From Amphritea sp. (GTDB lineage: Bacteria; Pseudomonadota; Gammaproteobacteria; Pseudomonadales; Balneatricaceae), in the NCBI RefSeq assembly GCF_016744155.1, contig NZ_JADGEW010000024.1, positions 1 through 64,000 on the forward strand: a stretch of 64,000 nucleotides of DNA, in the 5' to 3' direction. The notes under the pieces are model-generated. The model did no database searches. It was not told the origin of the DNA and worked only from the letters and a program-made list of their open reading frames with translations. A program made the position numbers and the translations under genes. Every line of letters starts with the position of its first letter. Within the stretch, counting starts at the first letter, position 1. Below, in pieces: positions 1-8,160 of this stretch.

Positions 1-5
1 ATTTA

Positions 6-25
6 TTTGTTTGTTTGTTTGTTTG
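6..25. repeat. TTTG tetranucleotide tract (5 units)
   Basis: Five uninterrupted TTTG units lie about 85 bp before the porin start codon, preceded by a degenerate TTTA unit. Tetranucleotide tracts in promoter regions can change length by slipped-strand mispairing. Whether this one lies in the porin promoter cannot be decided because the window begins here. Confidence 0.85.
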
Positions 26-63
26 AAAAACTATCTGGTCGTTTTCGATTTGATAATAAAACT

Positions 64-82
64 CACACTTTTTTTAAGTGTG
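64..82. promoter_or_regulatory. Hairpin in the porin leader
   Basis: CACACTT and AAGTGTG form a perfect 7-bp stem around a five-T loop, 27 bp before the porin ATG. It could be a leader hairpin or a protein-binding palindrome. A terminator is less likely because no T-run follows on the coding strand. Confidence 0.4.
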
Positions 83-109
83 TTCTAAGAAGTGAATGAT
101 GGAGTAGTA

Positions 110-1231
110 ATGAATATTCTAAAAATAAAGAAAAACAGTTCAGGTTTTATTGTGGCTGGAGGTATTGCTTTTTTGTGTTCTGTCCCTGCGCAAGCAATGG
201 ATTTTAAAGTTGGTAATACTGAAGCCAGCGCATATGGTTACGTCAAGCTCGATATGACGTATGACGTTGATAGTAAACTTGGAAATTCATCTGGTCTTGG
301 TGCGGCAGCAAGATTAGATAACGTTGATGGTCAGGATGGCCACTTTCAAACACATGTCTATCAAAGCAGGATTGGTTTAAAAACTGTTTCCCCAGTAGAG
401 GGCGGCAACTTGAAGACTGTATTGGAAGGAGATTTCTACGGCAGCGGTGGCGTATTTAGACTACGACATGCGTATGGTGAGTGGAATAACGTTCTAGCCG
501 GTCAAACATGGTCAAACTTCGGTGGTTTCGTAGCAGGTACTCCTCTTGTAGATTTTTCAGGGCCTAGTGGTCGTCCAGTGGCTCATCGTCAACCCCAATT
601 GCGATATACGCAGGGTAATGCATCATTTGCATTGGAAGACTCCAGTGATAAAGGTGGAGTGGTTTCGGGCGCAGGAGCTCAATCCAAGCTACCGGATTTT
701 ACAATGCGTTATACTGATAAGTCACAAGCGTTAAAATACTCCGTTTCAGGTGTATTACGCCACTTGAAATTTGATGATAACGTCAATGAGGACAGTGCCT
801 TGGGTTGGGGTGCCGCGTTAGAAACCTCATTAGCGGTCAGTGATTCTTTGACGCTTCGCGCGGGTATTGCGCATGGTAAAGGTGTTGGTGGCTACTTAGA
901 TGGTAACCCTAAGAAAAACCCAGCCTACTTTGATACTACTACTAGTAGCTTGGAAACAATTAAAACATCCACAGGTACTATCGGTGCCAGTCTAAAAGTT
1001 GGTCCTGGAGCAATTAATGCGGCTTATAGTCAAATTGTAGCTGATCTAGACCCTTCTGCTTTTGCGGCGAGTGATAATGATAAGTTAGCAAACCTTTGGG
1101 TTAATTATATTTGGTCTCCGGCTGATAAATTAACGTTTGGTGTTGAGGCTGGGTATCATCAGCGCCGTACTGTGGGTGATGATGAAGGTAAAGCACTTCG
1201 TTTACAAGGCATGGTGCAGTATGCATTTTAA
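110..1231 (+). CDS. DcaP-like outer-membrane porin
   Basis: This 373-residue protein has a typical signal peptide, with a basic MNILKIKKN start, a hydrophobic core and an AQA cleavage motif. The mature part is rich in Gly and alternating polar/hydrophobic strands and ends in Tyr-Ala-Phe, the C-terminal aromatic signature of beta-barrel proteins. The opening GYVKLDMTYD segment and the GQTWSNFGG segment resemble the DcaP family of trimeric porins, which pass small anionic or dicarboxylic solutes. I chose ATG at 110 over GTG at 92 because GGAG at 101-104 sits five bases before it. The gene stands alone. Its substrate cannot be told from sequence. Confidence 0.85.
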   Translation: MNILKIKKNSSGFIVAGGIAFLCSVPAQAMDFKVGNTEASAYGYVKLDMTYDVDSKLGNSSGLGAAARLDNVDGQDGHFQTHVYQSRIGLKTVSPVEGGNLKTVLEGDFYGSGGVFRLRHAYGEWNNVLAGQTWSNFGGFVAGTPLVDFSGPSGRPVAHRQPQLRYTQGNASFALEDSSDKGGVVSGAGAQSKLPDFTMRYTDKSQALKYSVSGVLRHLKFDDNVNEDSALGWGAALETSLAVSDSLTLRAGIAHGKGVGGYLDGNPKKNPAYFDTTTSSLETIKTSTGTIGASLKVGPGAINAAYSQIVADLDPSAFAASDNDKLANLWVNYIWSPADKLTFGVEAGYHQRRTVGDDEGKALRLQGMVQYAF

Positions 1232-1314
1232 TCGTTGATGCAATACCGTAGGTGATCTGGCTCTGATATCAGTGCAGAGGAAATAATATTTCCTGATATA
1301 TCTTATTTGTTAAG

Positions 1315-1340
1315 AAGAGAACCCCCTTCTTCTCTTTATT
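1315..1340 (+). terminator. Possible porin terminator
   Basis: AAGAGAA and TTCTCTT pair as a 7-bp stem over a C-rich loop and are followed by a short T-rich stretch. A second small hairpin (AGGAAAT/ATTTCCT, 1278-1294) precedes it. The stem is AT-rich, so strength is uncertain. Confidence 0.4.
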
Positions 1341-1418
1341 AATGAATAGTTATACAGGTCGCCTACAGCCACTTTAATACACTGAAGTTGAATCGACCAG
1401 CTTTTCGTAGACGTTTTA

Positions 1419-1832
1419 CTACTTGTTTAACTGCTGTTTTTCAATGTCGATTGGAGACAGGTTGCTAGTGTAACCATGTTTCCTAACTGAGTTATAAAAC
1501 ATTTCAATGTAATCGAAAACGTCTTGTCGTGCTTCTGAGCGTGTTGAGTAACCCCGTCGTTTGATGAGTTCGCGTTTAAGCAGCTGAAAAAATCTTTCAG
1601 CTACAGCATTATCATGGCAGTTACCTCGTCGACTCGTGCTAGTCTGAAGATTATGCTGCACACAAAAACGTAAACAAGGATCACTACTGTACTGTGAACC
1701 TTTATCTGAATGTATCAGTACCCTTTGCATAGGCCGACGACACCAGACAGCCATCAATAATGCATCTAAGACAATCTCGCTACACAGACGAGGAAAGGTG
1801 CGAAAAAATCCAGTTGTCAGCTTTGTAGCTAC
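1419..1832 (-). pseudogene. IS3-family transposase (OrfB) C-terminal remnant
   Basis: The reading frame encodes the second half of an IS3-type integrase core. It has HSDKGSQYSS with the second catalytic Asp, SRRGNCHDNAVAERFF with the catalytic Glu, and the usual ending SPIDIEKQQL. The frame stays open upstream to an in-frame TAG at 1833-1835. The first catalytic Asp, the N-terminal half and OrfA are absent, so it cannot work alone. I see no clear terminal inverted repeats. It lies next to a tRNA-Ser 3' fragment and repeated terminator modules, so the 1.4-2.5 kb stretch is probably a scar of past insertions. Confidence 0.85.
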
Positions 1833-2262
1833 CTAACTATACGGTCTGTAGAGCACTGATAAGTACTTATTCGCTGGTTCCCTAGTCTCTTCGTAGATTT
1901 GCTAAAGACCTCGTGGCGTTGTCTCGCTCTTAACTAATCACTCACTGAGTAAACCTAAACAATGCAGGTTGTGGGCCTAAGATTTTAGTAGCTGGTCCAA
2001 CTAGTTTTCATAAATCAAGAATAATGGATAAGCGTGAAGAGCCTTATATTGATTGGGTATTACGGACTAGTTTTAACTGTAAGAAATAAAATGCGAACCA
2101 CTGGTCTAACCAGCGATGAAGTGGACTGATTAAGCTTCAAGATAATTTTCAATTTGTTGACGGTATTTAACAATAGGTCTACAGTGCACTTAACTCTGAC
2201 ACTTTGTGCCTCATTCGGTGTTGTAGAAGAAGGTAAGTGATTGATTAAAAGCCACGAAATAA
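1833..2262. other. Non-coding stretch with no recognisable gene
   Basis: About 430 bp between the transposase remnant and the tRNA fragment. I see no ORF with a ribosome-binding site and no recognisable domain in any frame. It probably holds decayed mobile-element DNA. The left part continues the transposase gene out of frame. Confidence 0.5.
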
Positions 2263-2290
2263 GTGGGTTCGAATCCCTCCCTCACCGCCA
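2263..2290 (+). pseudogene. tRNA-Ser 3' fragment (T arm to CCA), probable att site
   Basis: The bases form a T loop TTCGAAT with CCCTC on its 3' side, an acceptor strand CCTCACC, a discriminator G and an encoded CCA, as in bacterial tRNA-Ser. The matching 5' acceptor GGTGAGG, D arm, anticodon arm and variable arm are missing upstream. The 5' T-stem strand (GTGGG) mismatches at one position. Tyrosine-recombinase islands commonly recombine within the 3' end of tRNA genes and leave such fragments. No integrase remains in the window. Confidence 0.75.
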
Positions 2291-2359
2291 TCATTTATAA
2301 CGAAAGAGCCTGGTCTAACGACTGGGCTTTTTTGTGTCTGAAATTTGAGGGGGAGGGTG
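2272..2359 (+). repeat. tRNA-end/terminator repeat, copy 1
   Basis: This unit starts in the tRNA-Ser T arm and runs through the acceptor end, an AT-rich spacer, a terminator and a GA-rich tail. It is nearly identical to 2447-2532. Differences between the copies sit mostly in the terminator stem and keep it pairable. Confidence 0.8.
2307..2334 (+). terminator. Rho-independent terminator, module copy 1
   Basis: AGCCTGGTC and GACTGGGCT pair as a 9-bp stem with wobble pairs over a TAAC loop, followed by a T-run. It directly follows the tRNA-Ser 3' end, as a tRNA terminator would. Confidence 0.85.
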
Positions 2360-2446
2360 AGTTCCCTCGTGGTTCGAGCCGAGCGAAGCGAGACAACGTC
2401 GTAGCCCGCTACAACAGCCCGAAGGTAGAGGAGTGAAATGACGAAT

Positions 2447-2532
2447 AATCCTCCCTCACCGCTATCATTTATAACGAAAGAGCCTGATCTAACGATCGGG
2501 CTTTTTTGTGGCTGAAATTTGAGGGGAGGGTG
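2447..2532 (+). repeat. tRNA-end/terminator repeat, copy 2 (degenerate)
   Basis: This copy repeats 2272-2359 but has lost one C in the T-stem region and carries CGCTA where copy 1 has CGCCA, so the CCA end is gone. It reads as a second, older att-like scar, about 175 bp downstream of the first. Confidence 0.75.
2481..2508 (+). terminator. Rho-independent terminator, module copy 2
   Basis: AGCCTGATC and GATCGGGCT pair over a TAAC loop, followed by a T-run. Compared with copy 1, both arms differ and pairing is kept. Confidence 0.85.
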
Positions 2533-2665
2533 TTTACAACAAAAGATACTCGGGGTTCCAGCTGGTCGATTTACTCGTTGCTAATCAGCTATGTACTAGA
2601 CGGAACTGCATAATGAGGTAAAGGCTCCGGTGAATCTGAATCTTGTATGGGGGAAGAGCAGTCTA

Positions 2666-3277
2666 TTAGGGACGGGAAATTGAAATAATATCTCCAAACG
2701 TCATATATTCTGAGCCTCCTAAGCGTGTAATCGGGTCGATTTTATCAGCAGCGATCTTCATGCGACCTTTAGAATCAAGTTCAACCGCACTGTCATCAAT
2801 ATAGAGGTTCTTGATTCGACCAAACACTAGATGATGAGGTGCATTGCCGATCTCTTTTACATCGTAAAGTTCACAGTTCATAGCGATGCGTGCTCCCTCG
2901 ATTCGGGGTAGCGAACTATTATTGAAAGGTACGAGTGACAGCCCCGCGTGTCCTACTTCGGATTCGTTTGCAGGTAACTCTTGCGACGTCAGAGTTACTT
3001 GTTGTGCTTGTTCTCTATGGGCTAAATGAACAACAAAATTCTTGCGTGAAATTATATTGTTATAGGTATCTTTCATAGCCCCATTGGTCTTGCTACCTAT
3101 AGAGAACATTAGAATGGGAGGGTCATTGCAAACCGCGGTAAAAAAAGAAAACGGCGCAAGGTTGTGGCCCCCATCGACGTTTTCGCTCAGTACCCAGGCA
3201 ACAGGACGGGGTAAAATTGATTGAGTCATGGTGAAATATGCTTTGTTAGCAGACAACTCAGAAAAATCAATATCCAT
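2666..3277 (-). CDS. Flavin reductase-like FMN-binding protein
   Basis: The 203-residue protein fits the flavin reductase-like (DIM6/NTAB) split-barrel family. It has an early PRPVAWV strand, NLAPFSFFTAVCNDPP, the conserved FMN-phosphate contact region of the family, then SRKNFVVHLA. Members bind FMN and act as NAD(P)H:flavin reductases or flavoprotein partners of monooxygenases. It is monocistronic on the minus strand. It follows the acyl-CoA synthetase operon in the same direction after a gap of about 280 bp, so it may be co-regulated with it but is probably not in the same operon. The physiological substrate is unknown. Confidence 0.85.
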   Translation of the reverse strand: MDIDFSELSANKAYFTMTQSILPRPVAWVLSENVDGGHNLAPFSFFTAVCNDPPILMFSIGSKTNGAMKDTYNNIISRKNFVVHLAHREQAQQVTLTSQELPANESEVGHAGLSLVPFNNSSLPRIEGARIAMNCELYDVKEIGNAPHHLVFGRIKNLYIDDSAVELDSKGRMKIAADKIDPITRLGGSEYMTFGDIISISRP

Positions 3278-3559
3278 GAAAGAATCTCTGTTTATGGCTG
3301 GTCAGGAAGACTGAGTAGTCAAAGATACAGTAAATAGATGAGGTTTGGTGTTACAGATCAGTGCTTATGTAAAGAATACATAATTATGCTTCAAGTGGGG
3401 AATCTTATCTTAGGCTCTTATTTGGTAAGTAGTTCAGTATTTATCTGAATTCCTTCTTTAGCGATAATGCGCCACAGTCCGATCTATGGAAGACCCTTGC
3501 TCAGAGGTGGTGGGTTTCGCTGATCGCTATACCGTTAAGTACGAAGCTAATGATTGGCT

Positions 3560-5695
3560 TTACCCTTGATCGACAATGACACGAGCATCGACCACCGCAT
3601 AGCCATCGTCGTAAGCAATAACAGGGTTAAGGTCTAGTTCGGATATTTCCGGATGGGCATCGACAATAGCGGAGACTTTCAGCAGCAGTTCCGCTAGTGC
3701 TTCTTTATCAATCGCCGCTCCACCCCGGGTGCCTTCCAGAATCTTACGGGCCTTGATCTGATCAATCATGGAAAGGGCGTCATTTCGATTAAGGGGAATA
3801 GCACGGAAGGCAACATCTTTGAGGATCTCAACGAAGATTCCACCGAGGCCAAACATCAGTACCGGACCAAAGATCGGGTCGCGGCTCATACCTACGATCA
3901 CTTCGATACCTTTGCGAGCCATTGGTGTCACTAATACGCCTTCGATCTCCGCTTCGGCATTGTATTGACGACAGGATTCGAGGATATTCAGCCGGGCCTG
4001 TTGCATCGCTTCGCTGCCCCTAATATCCAGCTTTACGCCTCCAGCATCAGATTTATGCAGGATATCTTTGGATATGACTTTCATAGCTAATGGGGTATTG
4101 CCGAAGGTCTCTGCGGTAGTTTTGATATCGGCATCCTGGCGGATAATCAATTCCACAGGCACATCTACGCCGTAGCTTCGCAGTAGGGATTTAGCTTCAA
4201 ATTCAAATAGATCTCGGTTTTGATCACAGGCCTGACTGAACAACTGGCTGCATTCTGGAATAACCGTTAGAGCTATTGTTTGTTCTACGCCTGAACATTG
4301 CTGGAGATATTCACCTCGTTCGCTCAGTGCGGCCATAATTTTCACCGCATGTTCGATGGAGTCGTAGACTGGTAGGTCTGCTTTGCGTAGTCGTTCCAGC
4401 GGCTCAGGCTTAACATGGGCGTATAGGCTGTAGATCACTAATGGTTTATCGGTCATGCTGGCTAGATTGGCGATAGCGTTGGCACAGTTCAGCTCTTCCT
4501 GCTGTAGCTCTTTGGCAAAGCGGATTCCGTAGCCACCGAACATGCCTACCAGAAACACTATATCGACATTATCGTCGTTACTCAGGATCTCCATACAGTC
4601 AACCAGAAGGCCTGGATTGGCATCGGTACTGCCTGCAACATCAATCGGGTTAACCAGTGAAGCCTGAGGGAATAAAATATCACGCAGGGCATCACGAGTA
4701 GCATCACTCAGTTCTACCAGTTCCATACCGGCTTCGGATATACGATCGGATGCGATAGTGGCTTGGCCACCCCCGTCGGCGAGTACGGCTATTTTTTTGC
4801 CTTTGGCCTGTTGCAGCAACCCCAGGCCTTCAGCGACCGGCAGAATCTCATCTGAGTTTTCCACCACAGTAACTCCTACCTGGCGTAGCAGGTCGACGGT
4901 CATATGGTAGCTGCCAGCCAGAGATCCGGTATGGGAGCTGGCGGCTTTCTGTCCGGCTTCGGTGCTGCCGGATTTATAGACAACGACGGGTTTGAATCTA
5001 GATGTTTCGCGAGCTACATCGAGGAAGCGGCGACCGTCCTTAAAGCCTTCCACATAGAAGGTGGCGACTCGTGTGTTCTTTTCTTCACCGAGATATTGTA
5101 GATAGTCGGCAAAACCAATATCGATCTGATTACCCGGGCCAACATAGGTACTGAAACCGATATGACCGTTGCTTTCCGCTTCAAGGGCGAGTGCCAGGAG
5201 TATATTGCCGGACTGAGAGATAATACCGATGTCACCGGCCTGAACATTATCCAGAGCCAGCAGGTTAACCTTCTTATGCAGATTAAACATACCGGAGGTA
5301 TTTGGGCCGACCAGGCGTACTCCCGCGTGTTGTGCAGCGCTCAGCACTTCCTGTTCAAGTTGAGCGCCGTCTTCGTCCACCTCACCAAAGCCGCTGGCCA
5401 GGATAATAGCGCCTTTGACTCCGTTTTCACCGCACTGTTTCAGCAGGGAAGGGATAGTGTTTGCGGGGGTGCAGATCAGCGCCATATCCGCCGCAGCCGG
5501 TAGGGCGGTAACCGATGGATAGGCCTTGATCCCCATGATTTCAGAGGCTCTCGGGTGGATCGGGTAGATGCTACCGGCATAGCCATCATTCAGCAGGCCG
5601 GTCATCGCCTTGAAACCGCGTTTGGTTGGATCAGCAGAAGCGCCGATAATAGCGATGGAGTCCGGTGCCAAGATCTTATGCAGTAAGCTTGGCAT
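3560..5695 (-). CDS. NDP-forming acyl-CoA synthetase (acetate--CoA ligase family)
   Basis: The protein (about 711 residues) has the three-part layout of single-chain NDP-forming acyl-CoA synthetases: an N-terminal CoA-binding Rossmann domain (IAIIGASADPTKRG), flavodoxin-like succinyl-CoA ligase domains with the phosphohistidine motif SSHTGSLAG, and a C-terminal ATP-grasp domain. These enzymes convert a carboxylate, CoA and ATP into acyl-CoA, ADP and phosphate. I chose ATG at 5695 because AAGGGG lies eight bases upstream; GTG at 5704 has no spaced ribosome-binding site. It starts two bases after the crotonase stop, so the two are one operon. The acid is unknown, but the nearby TRAP transporter suggests an imported carboxylate. 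Confidence 0.9.
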   Translation of the reverse strand: MPSLLHKILAPDSIAIIGASADPTKRGFKAMTGLLNDGYAGSIYPIHPRASEIMGIKAYPSVTALPAAADMALICTPANTIPSLLKQCGENGVKGAIILASGFGEVDEDGAQLEQEVLSAAQHAGVRLVGPNTSGMFNLHKKVNLLALDNVQAGDIGIISQSGNILLALALEAESNGHIGFSTYVGPGNQIDIGFADYLQYLGEEKNTRVATFYVEGFKDGRRFLDVARETSRFKPVVVYKSGSTEAGQKAASSHTGSLAGSYHMTVDLLRQVGVTVVENSDEILPVAEGLGLLQQAKGKKIAVLADGGGQATIASDRISEAGMELVELSDATRDALRDILFPQASLVNPIDVAGSTDANPGLLVDCMEILSNDDNVDIVFLVGMFGGYGIRFAKELQQEELNCANAIANLASMTDKPLVIYSLYAHVKPEPLERLRKADLPVYDSIEHAVKIMAALSERGEYLQQCSGVEQTIALTVIPECSQLFSQACDQNRDLFEFEAKSLLRSYGVDVPVELIIRQDADIKTTAETFGNTPLAMKVISKDILHKSDAGGVKLDIRGSEAMQQARLNILESCRQYNAEAEIEGVLVTPMARKGIEVIVGMSRDPIFGPVLMFGLGGIFVEILKDVAFRAIPLNRNDALSMIDQIKARKILEGTRGGAAIDKEALAELLLKVSAIVDAHPEISELDLNPVIAYDDGYAVVDARVIVDQG

Positions 5696-5697
5696 GC

Positions 5698-6492
5698 TCA
5701 GCACCCCTTAAATTCGGGTAAACGTTTTTCGCGAAAGGCATCAACGCCTTCCTGCCAATCTTGGGTGGTGGTACACATGAATACACCGTCTAGCTCGTGC
5801 TGTAACTGAGCATCGATATCATTATAGGAGGAGTTATTGAGCAGCTTCTTCACAAGCTGCATTGAGATAGGTGCTTTGCTAGCCAGTTCAGCGATAAAGG
5901 TAGCGGCTTCATTCTGTAGCTGTTCATCGGTAACCGCACGGCTAACCAGCCCGATACGCTCAGCTTCTCTGCCATCAATTTTATTACCTAGGAAAATTAG
6001 TTCACGGGCTTTGGCAAGGCCTACCATGCGTGGCAGAAACTGGGTCACGCCACCGCCAACACAGGTGCCGATGCTGACTTCAGGGAAGCCGATCTGGGCC
6101 GATTCTGCCATCAGTAGGAAGTCGCAGGAGCAGGCTATCTCAGCTCCGGCACCCAGCGCGTAGCCGTTGATAGCACCAACGACCGGTTTAGTGGATCGGA
6201 AAATCGCCTCACAGACGTCATTTCCCAGTTGTAGATACAGGCGACGTTGGTACTGCGTACGCTCGCCTGCACCATGCTCTTTCATATCGGCACCGACGCA
6301 AAAAGCGCGACCTTCACCGGTAAGTAAGATGGCCCGAACATCAGTATCAGCTTCTGCCTGTGCCAGGGCCGCCAGCAGCTCGCGATAGAACTGTTCAATG
6401 ACTGCATTAAGGCGGTGTGGGCGGTTAAAACGGATTTCCACATAACGATTTTTACGATGATAGAGAAGTGTTTCATAGCGGGTTGGTGACAT
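5698..6492 (-). CDS. Enoyl-CoA hydratase/isomerase (crotonase family)
   Basis: This 264-residue crotonase-fold enzyme carries the first oxyanion-hole segment GRAFCVGADMKEHG and the second GAINGYALGAGAE. The hydration-site region reads FPEVSIGTCVGGG. ATG at 6492 is preceded by GGAG at a suitable distance. It is the first gene of the operon with the NDP-forming acyl-CoA synthetase and would act on the acyl-CoA that enzyme makes. Three RpiR-type operator repeats lie upstream between it and the divergent RpiR gene. Whether it is a hydratase, an isomerase or a lyase cannot be fixed from sequence. Confidence 0.9.
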   Translation of the reverse strand: MSPTRYETLLYHRKNRYVEIRFNRPHRLNAVIEQFYRELLAALAQAEADTDVRAILLTGEGRAFCVGADMKEHGAGERTQYQRRLYLQLGNDVCEAIFRSTKPVVGAINGYALGAGAEIACSCDFLLMAESAQIGFPEVSIGTCVGGGVTQFLPRMVGLAKARELIFLGNKIDGREAERIGLVSRAVTDEQLQNEAATFIAELASKAPISMQLVKKLLNNSSYNDIDAQLQHELDGVFMCTTTQDWQEGVDAFREKRLPEFKGC

Positions 6493-6550
6493 GGGAAAGC
6501 TCCGGTTTGTTTTTGAAGGGGGCGTTCAAAATAGAGCGGATATCGCTTGT

Positions 6551-6564
6551 GAGACAGATGTATC
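6551..6564. promoter_or_regulatory. RpiR-type operator candidate 1
   Basis: GAGACAGATGTATC matches a 14-bp near-palindrome, GANACANATGTNTC, that recurs at 6610, 6628 and 12010. It lies 59 bp before the crotonase start. Confidence 0.6.
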
Positions 6565-6609
6565 AATACTTGAATAAGAAAACGTTTGAGTCGTTATTTA
6601 AGATTAGAT

Positions 6610-6623
6610 GACACAAATGTATC
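6610..6623. promoter_or_regulatory. RpiR-type operator candidate 2
   Basis: GACACAAATGTATC is the second copy of the 14-bp motif in the divergent promoter region between the crotonase and rpiR-type genes. Confidence 0.65.
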
Positions 6624-6627
6624 GCGC

Positions 6628-6641
6628 AACACAAATGTGTC
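6628..6641. promoter_or_regulatory. RpiR-type operator candidate 3
   Basis: AACACAAATGTGTC is the third copy, 18 bp from copy 2 start to start. That is slightly under two helical turns, so both could be bound side by side. Confidence 0.65.
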
Positions 6642-6780
6642 ATTAGTGTTTTATTATGTGCTACTCGGTTAAAATTGGCTCATAGCGATCCTGTGTAACA
6701 AGATAGCAACAGGCCTGAATGTTGAGGTTTTGTAATAGCTTCTATTGGCAGGTGTATCAGCGTCAAACGAGATCCAAAAA

Positions 6781-7674
6781 ATGAATTCACCTATTCCAGA
6801 TGCCAGCAGTGTTCTTAAAGAGATCTCTGCGAAATATTCCACGCTTTCCACACAGCTGAAGAAAGCTGCTGACTATGTATTGGAACAACCGGTTAATGTG
6901 GCACTGTTATCTATTCGTAAGAGCGCTGTAGAGGCAGGTGTGACGCCATCAACACTGACCCGTTTGGCAAAATCAGCAGGGTTTGACCGGTACGACAGCT
7001 TTAGACAACTCTTTAAGGAGGCTGTTAATGCTCGTCAACCAGGGTCCTATTTCAGTGATCGTGTGCAGTATCTGCAGGAGAGGGCGAGTAATAATAATGC
7101 AGATAATCAGGTCTTTGTGGAGTTTGCTGATTCAGCCTTTAAAAATCTGGAGCAGCTATTTCAGGATGATATTCACAATAAGCTGCAGGATGCCGCTCAT
7201 CTGGTAATCGATGCCCGGAAGGTCTTTGCATTAGGATTTCGGGATACTTTTACTTGTGCTTATCATTTCAGCTATGTGGGCAATATCGCTTTCCCCCATA
7301 TTCAGTTGATCAGGGGTTATCAGGGAACTTTGCTGAGTGAGCTGGGTGAGATTTGCGCAGATGATGTCGTTGTCGCATTCTGCTTCGAGCCCTATACCAC
7401 AGAAACAGTGCAGGCGATCAGAGTCGCCAGAGATGCCGGTGCTAAGATTATTGCGATTACTGACAGTTTACGGTCACCTATTGCCTTAGGGTCAGACATT
7501 GTTTTCAGTTTGAAAAACGACACCCCACATTTCTTTCCATCACTGACATCGTCAATTACTCTTGCGGAAGCTCTATTAGCAGAGTGTGTCTCCATCGGGA
7601 GTAAAGAGATGGTCAGTAATATTAACCGTTTTGAAGAGACTCTTCATCGGCTGGGGGGGTATTACGAAGACTGA
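6781..7674 (+). CDS. RpiR/MurR-family transcriptional regulator
   Basis: The 297-residue protein has an N-terminal HTH_6 domain (VEAGVTPSTLTRLAKSAGFDRYDSFR) and a C-terminal SIS domain, the RpiR family layout. In this family the SIS domain senses phosphosugars or other metabolites. ATG at 6781 is preferred to TTG at 6745, which would add twelve residues unlike the family. It is divergent from the crotonase/acyl-CoA synthetase operon, with three copies of a 14-bp operator-like motif between them. A fourth copy precedes the TRAP operon, so it probably controls uptake and catabolism of one substrate. Its effector is unknown. Confidence 0.88.
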   Translation: MNSPIPDASSVLKEISAKYSTLSTQLKKAADYVLEQPVNVALLSIRKSAVEAGVTPSTLTRLAKSAGFDRYDSFRQLFKEAVNARQPGSYFSDRVQYLQERASNNNADNQVFVEFADSAFKNLEQLFQDDIHNKLQDAAHLVIDARKVFALGFRDTFTCAYHFSYVGNIAFPHIQLIRGYQGTLLSELGEICADDVVVAFCFEPYTTETVQAIRVARDAGAKIIAITDSLRSPIALGSDIVFSLKNDTPHFFPSLTSSITLAEALLAECVSIGSKEMVSNINRFEETLHRLGGYYED

Positions 7675-7728
7675 TACAAGCACTACAAAAATGGCAAAGA
7701 AACCGGAACTTTAGTGCGTGAGAGAGTC

Positions 7729-8154
7729 TTAACGGGTCACCAATACCGAACACTCTGCCGCCTGAACAACTTTGGCAGTGACTGATCCCATCATCATATT
7801 TTCCATTCGGCCATGCTTCGCTGCACGGATCAGTATCAGGTCAGCATCTATTTCTTTTGCCCGAGCGATAATTCGCTTTGGGGCTTTGCCTGCTGTCACC
7901 CATATGGAGACATCAAGCTCTTTTGGAAGGTTAGTGTCAGCAAGCTGGGTGAGTTCAGCCCGCATAGCATCGAGTGCCTCCTGCATAATATTTTCCGGGA
8001 GGTAGGATGCCACTAATGGCATCTGGATGTCCGGTACCACCGACAGTAATTCAACCTCCATGCCTGGCGTTATATATTCGTTAAGCGATTGCAGGGTGGC
8101 TTCGCTGCCGGGGGTGTCCTGAAGGTCTAGAGCGACCAATATTTTATTATACAT
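7729..8154 (-). CDS. Universal stress protein (UspA family), TRAP-associated
   Basis: This 141-residue single-domain Usp begins with YNKILVALDLQD and ends with the nucleotide-binding loop GSVTAKVVQAAECSVLV, which matches the GX2GX9GS(T/S) type of ATP-binding Usp only in part. It starts six bases after the TRAP permease stop and is the last gene of that operon. A Usp encoded with a TRAP transporter has precedent in TeaD of Halomonas, which modulates the ectoine TRAP system. A similar transport-control role here is an inference. Confidence 0.9.
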   Translation of the reverse strand: MYNKILVALDLQDTPGSEATLQSLNEYITPGMEVELLSVVPDIQMPLVASYLPENIMQEALDAMRAELTQLADTNLPKELDVSIWVTAGKAPKRIIARAKEIDADLILIRAAKHGRMENMMMGSVTAKVVQAAECSVLVTR

Positions 8155-8160
8155 AGAGAC

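Noticed and set aside
2263-2290. Complete tRNA-Ser gene
   Set aside because: Only the T arm and 3' acceptor are present. The 5' acceptor, D arm and anticodon arm are missing upstream.
2272-2532. CRISPR-like direct repeats
   Set aside because: There are only two long repeats, and both contain a tRNA end and a terminator, so they are att-type scars.
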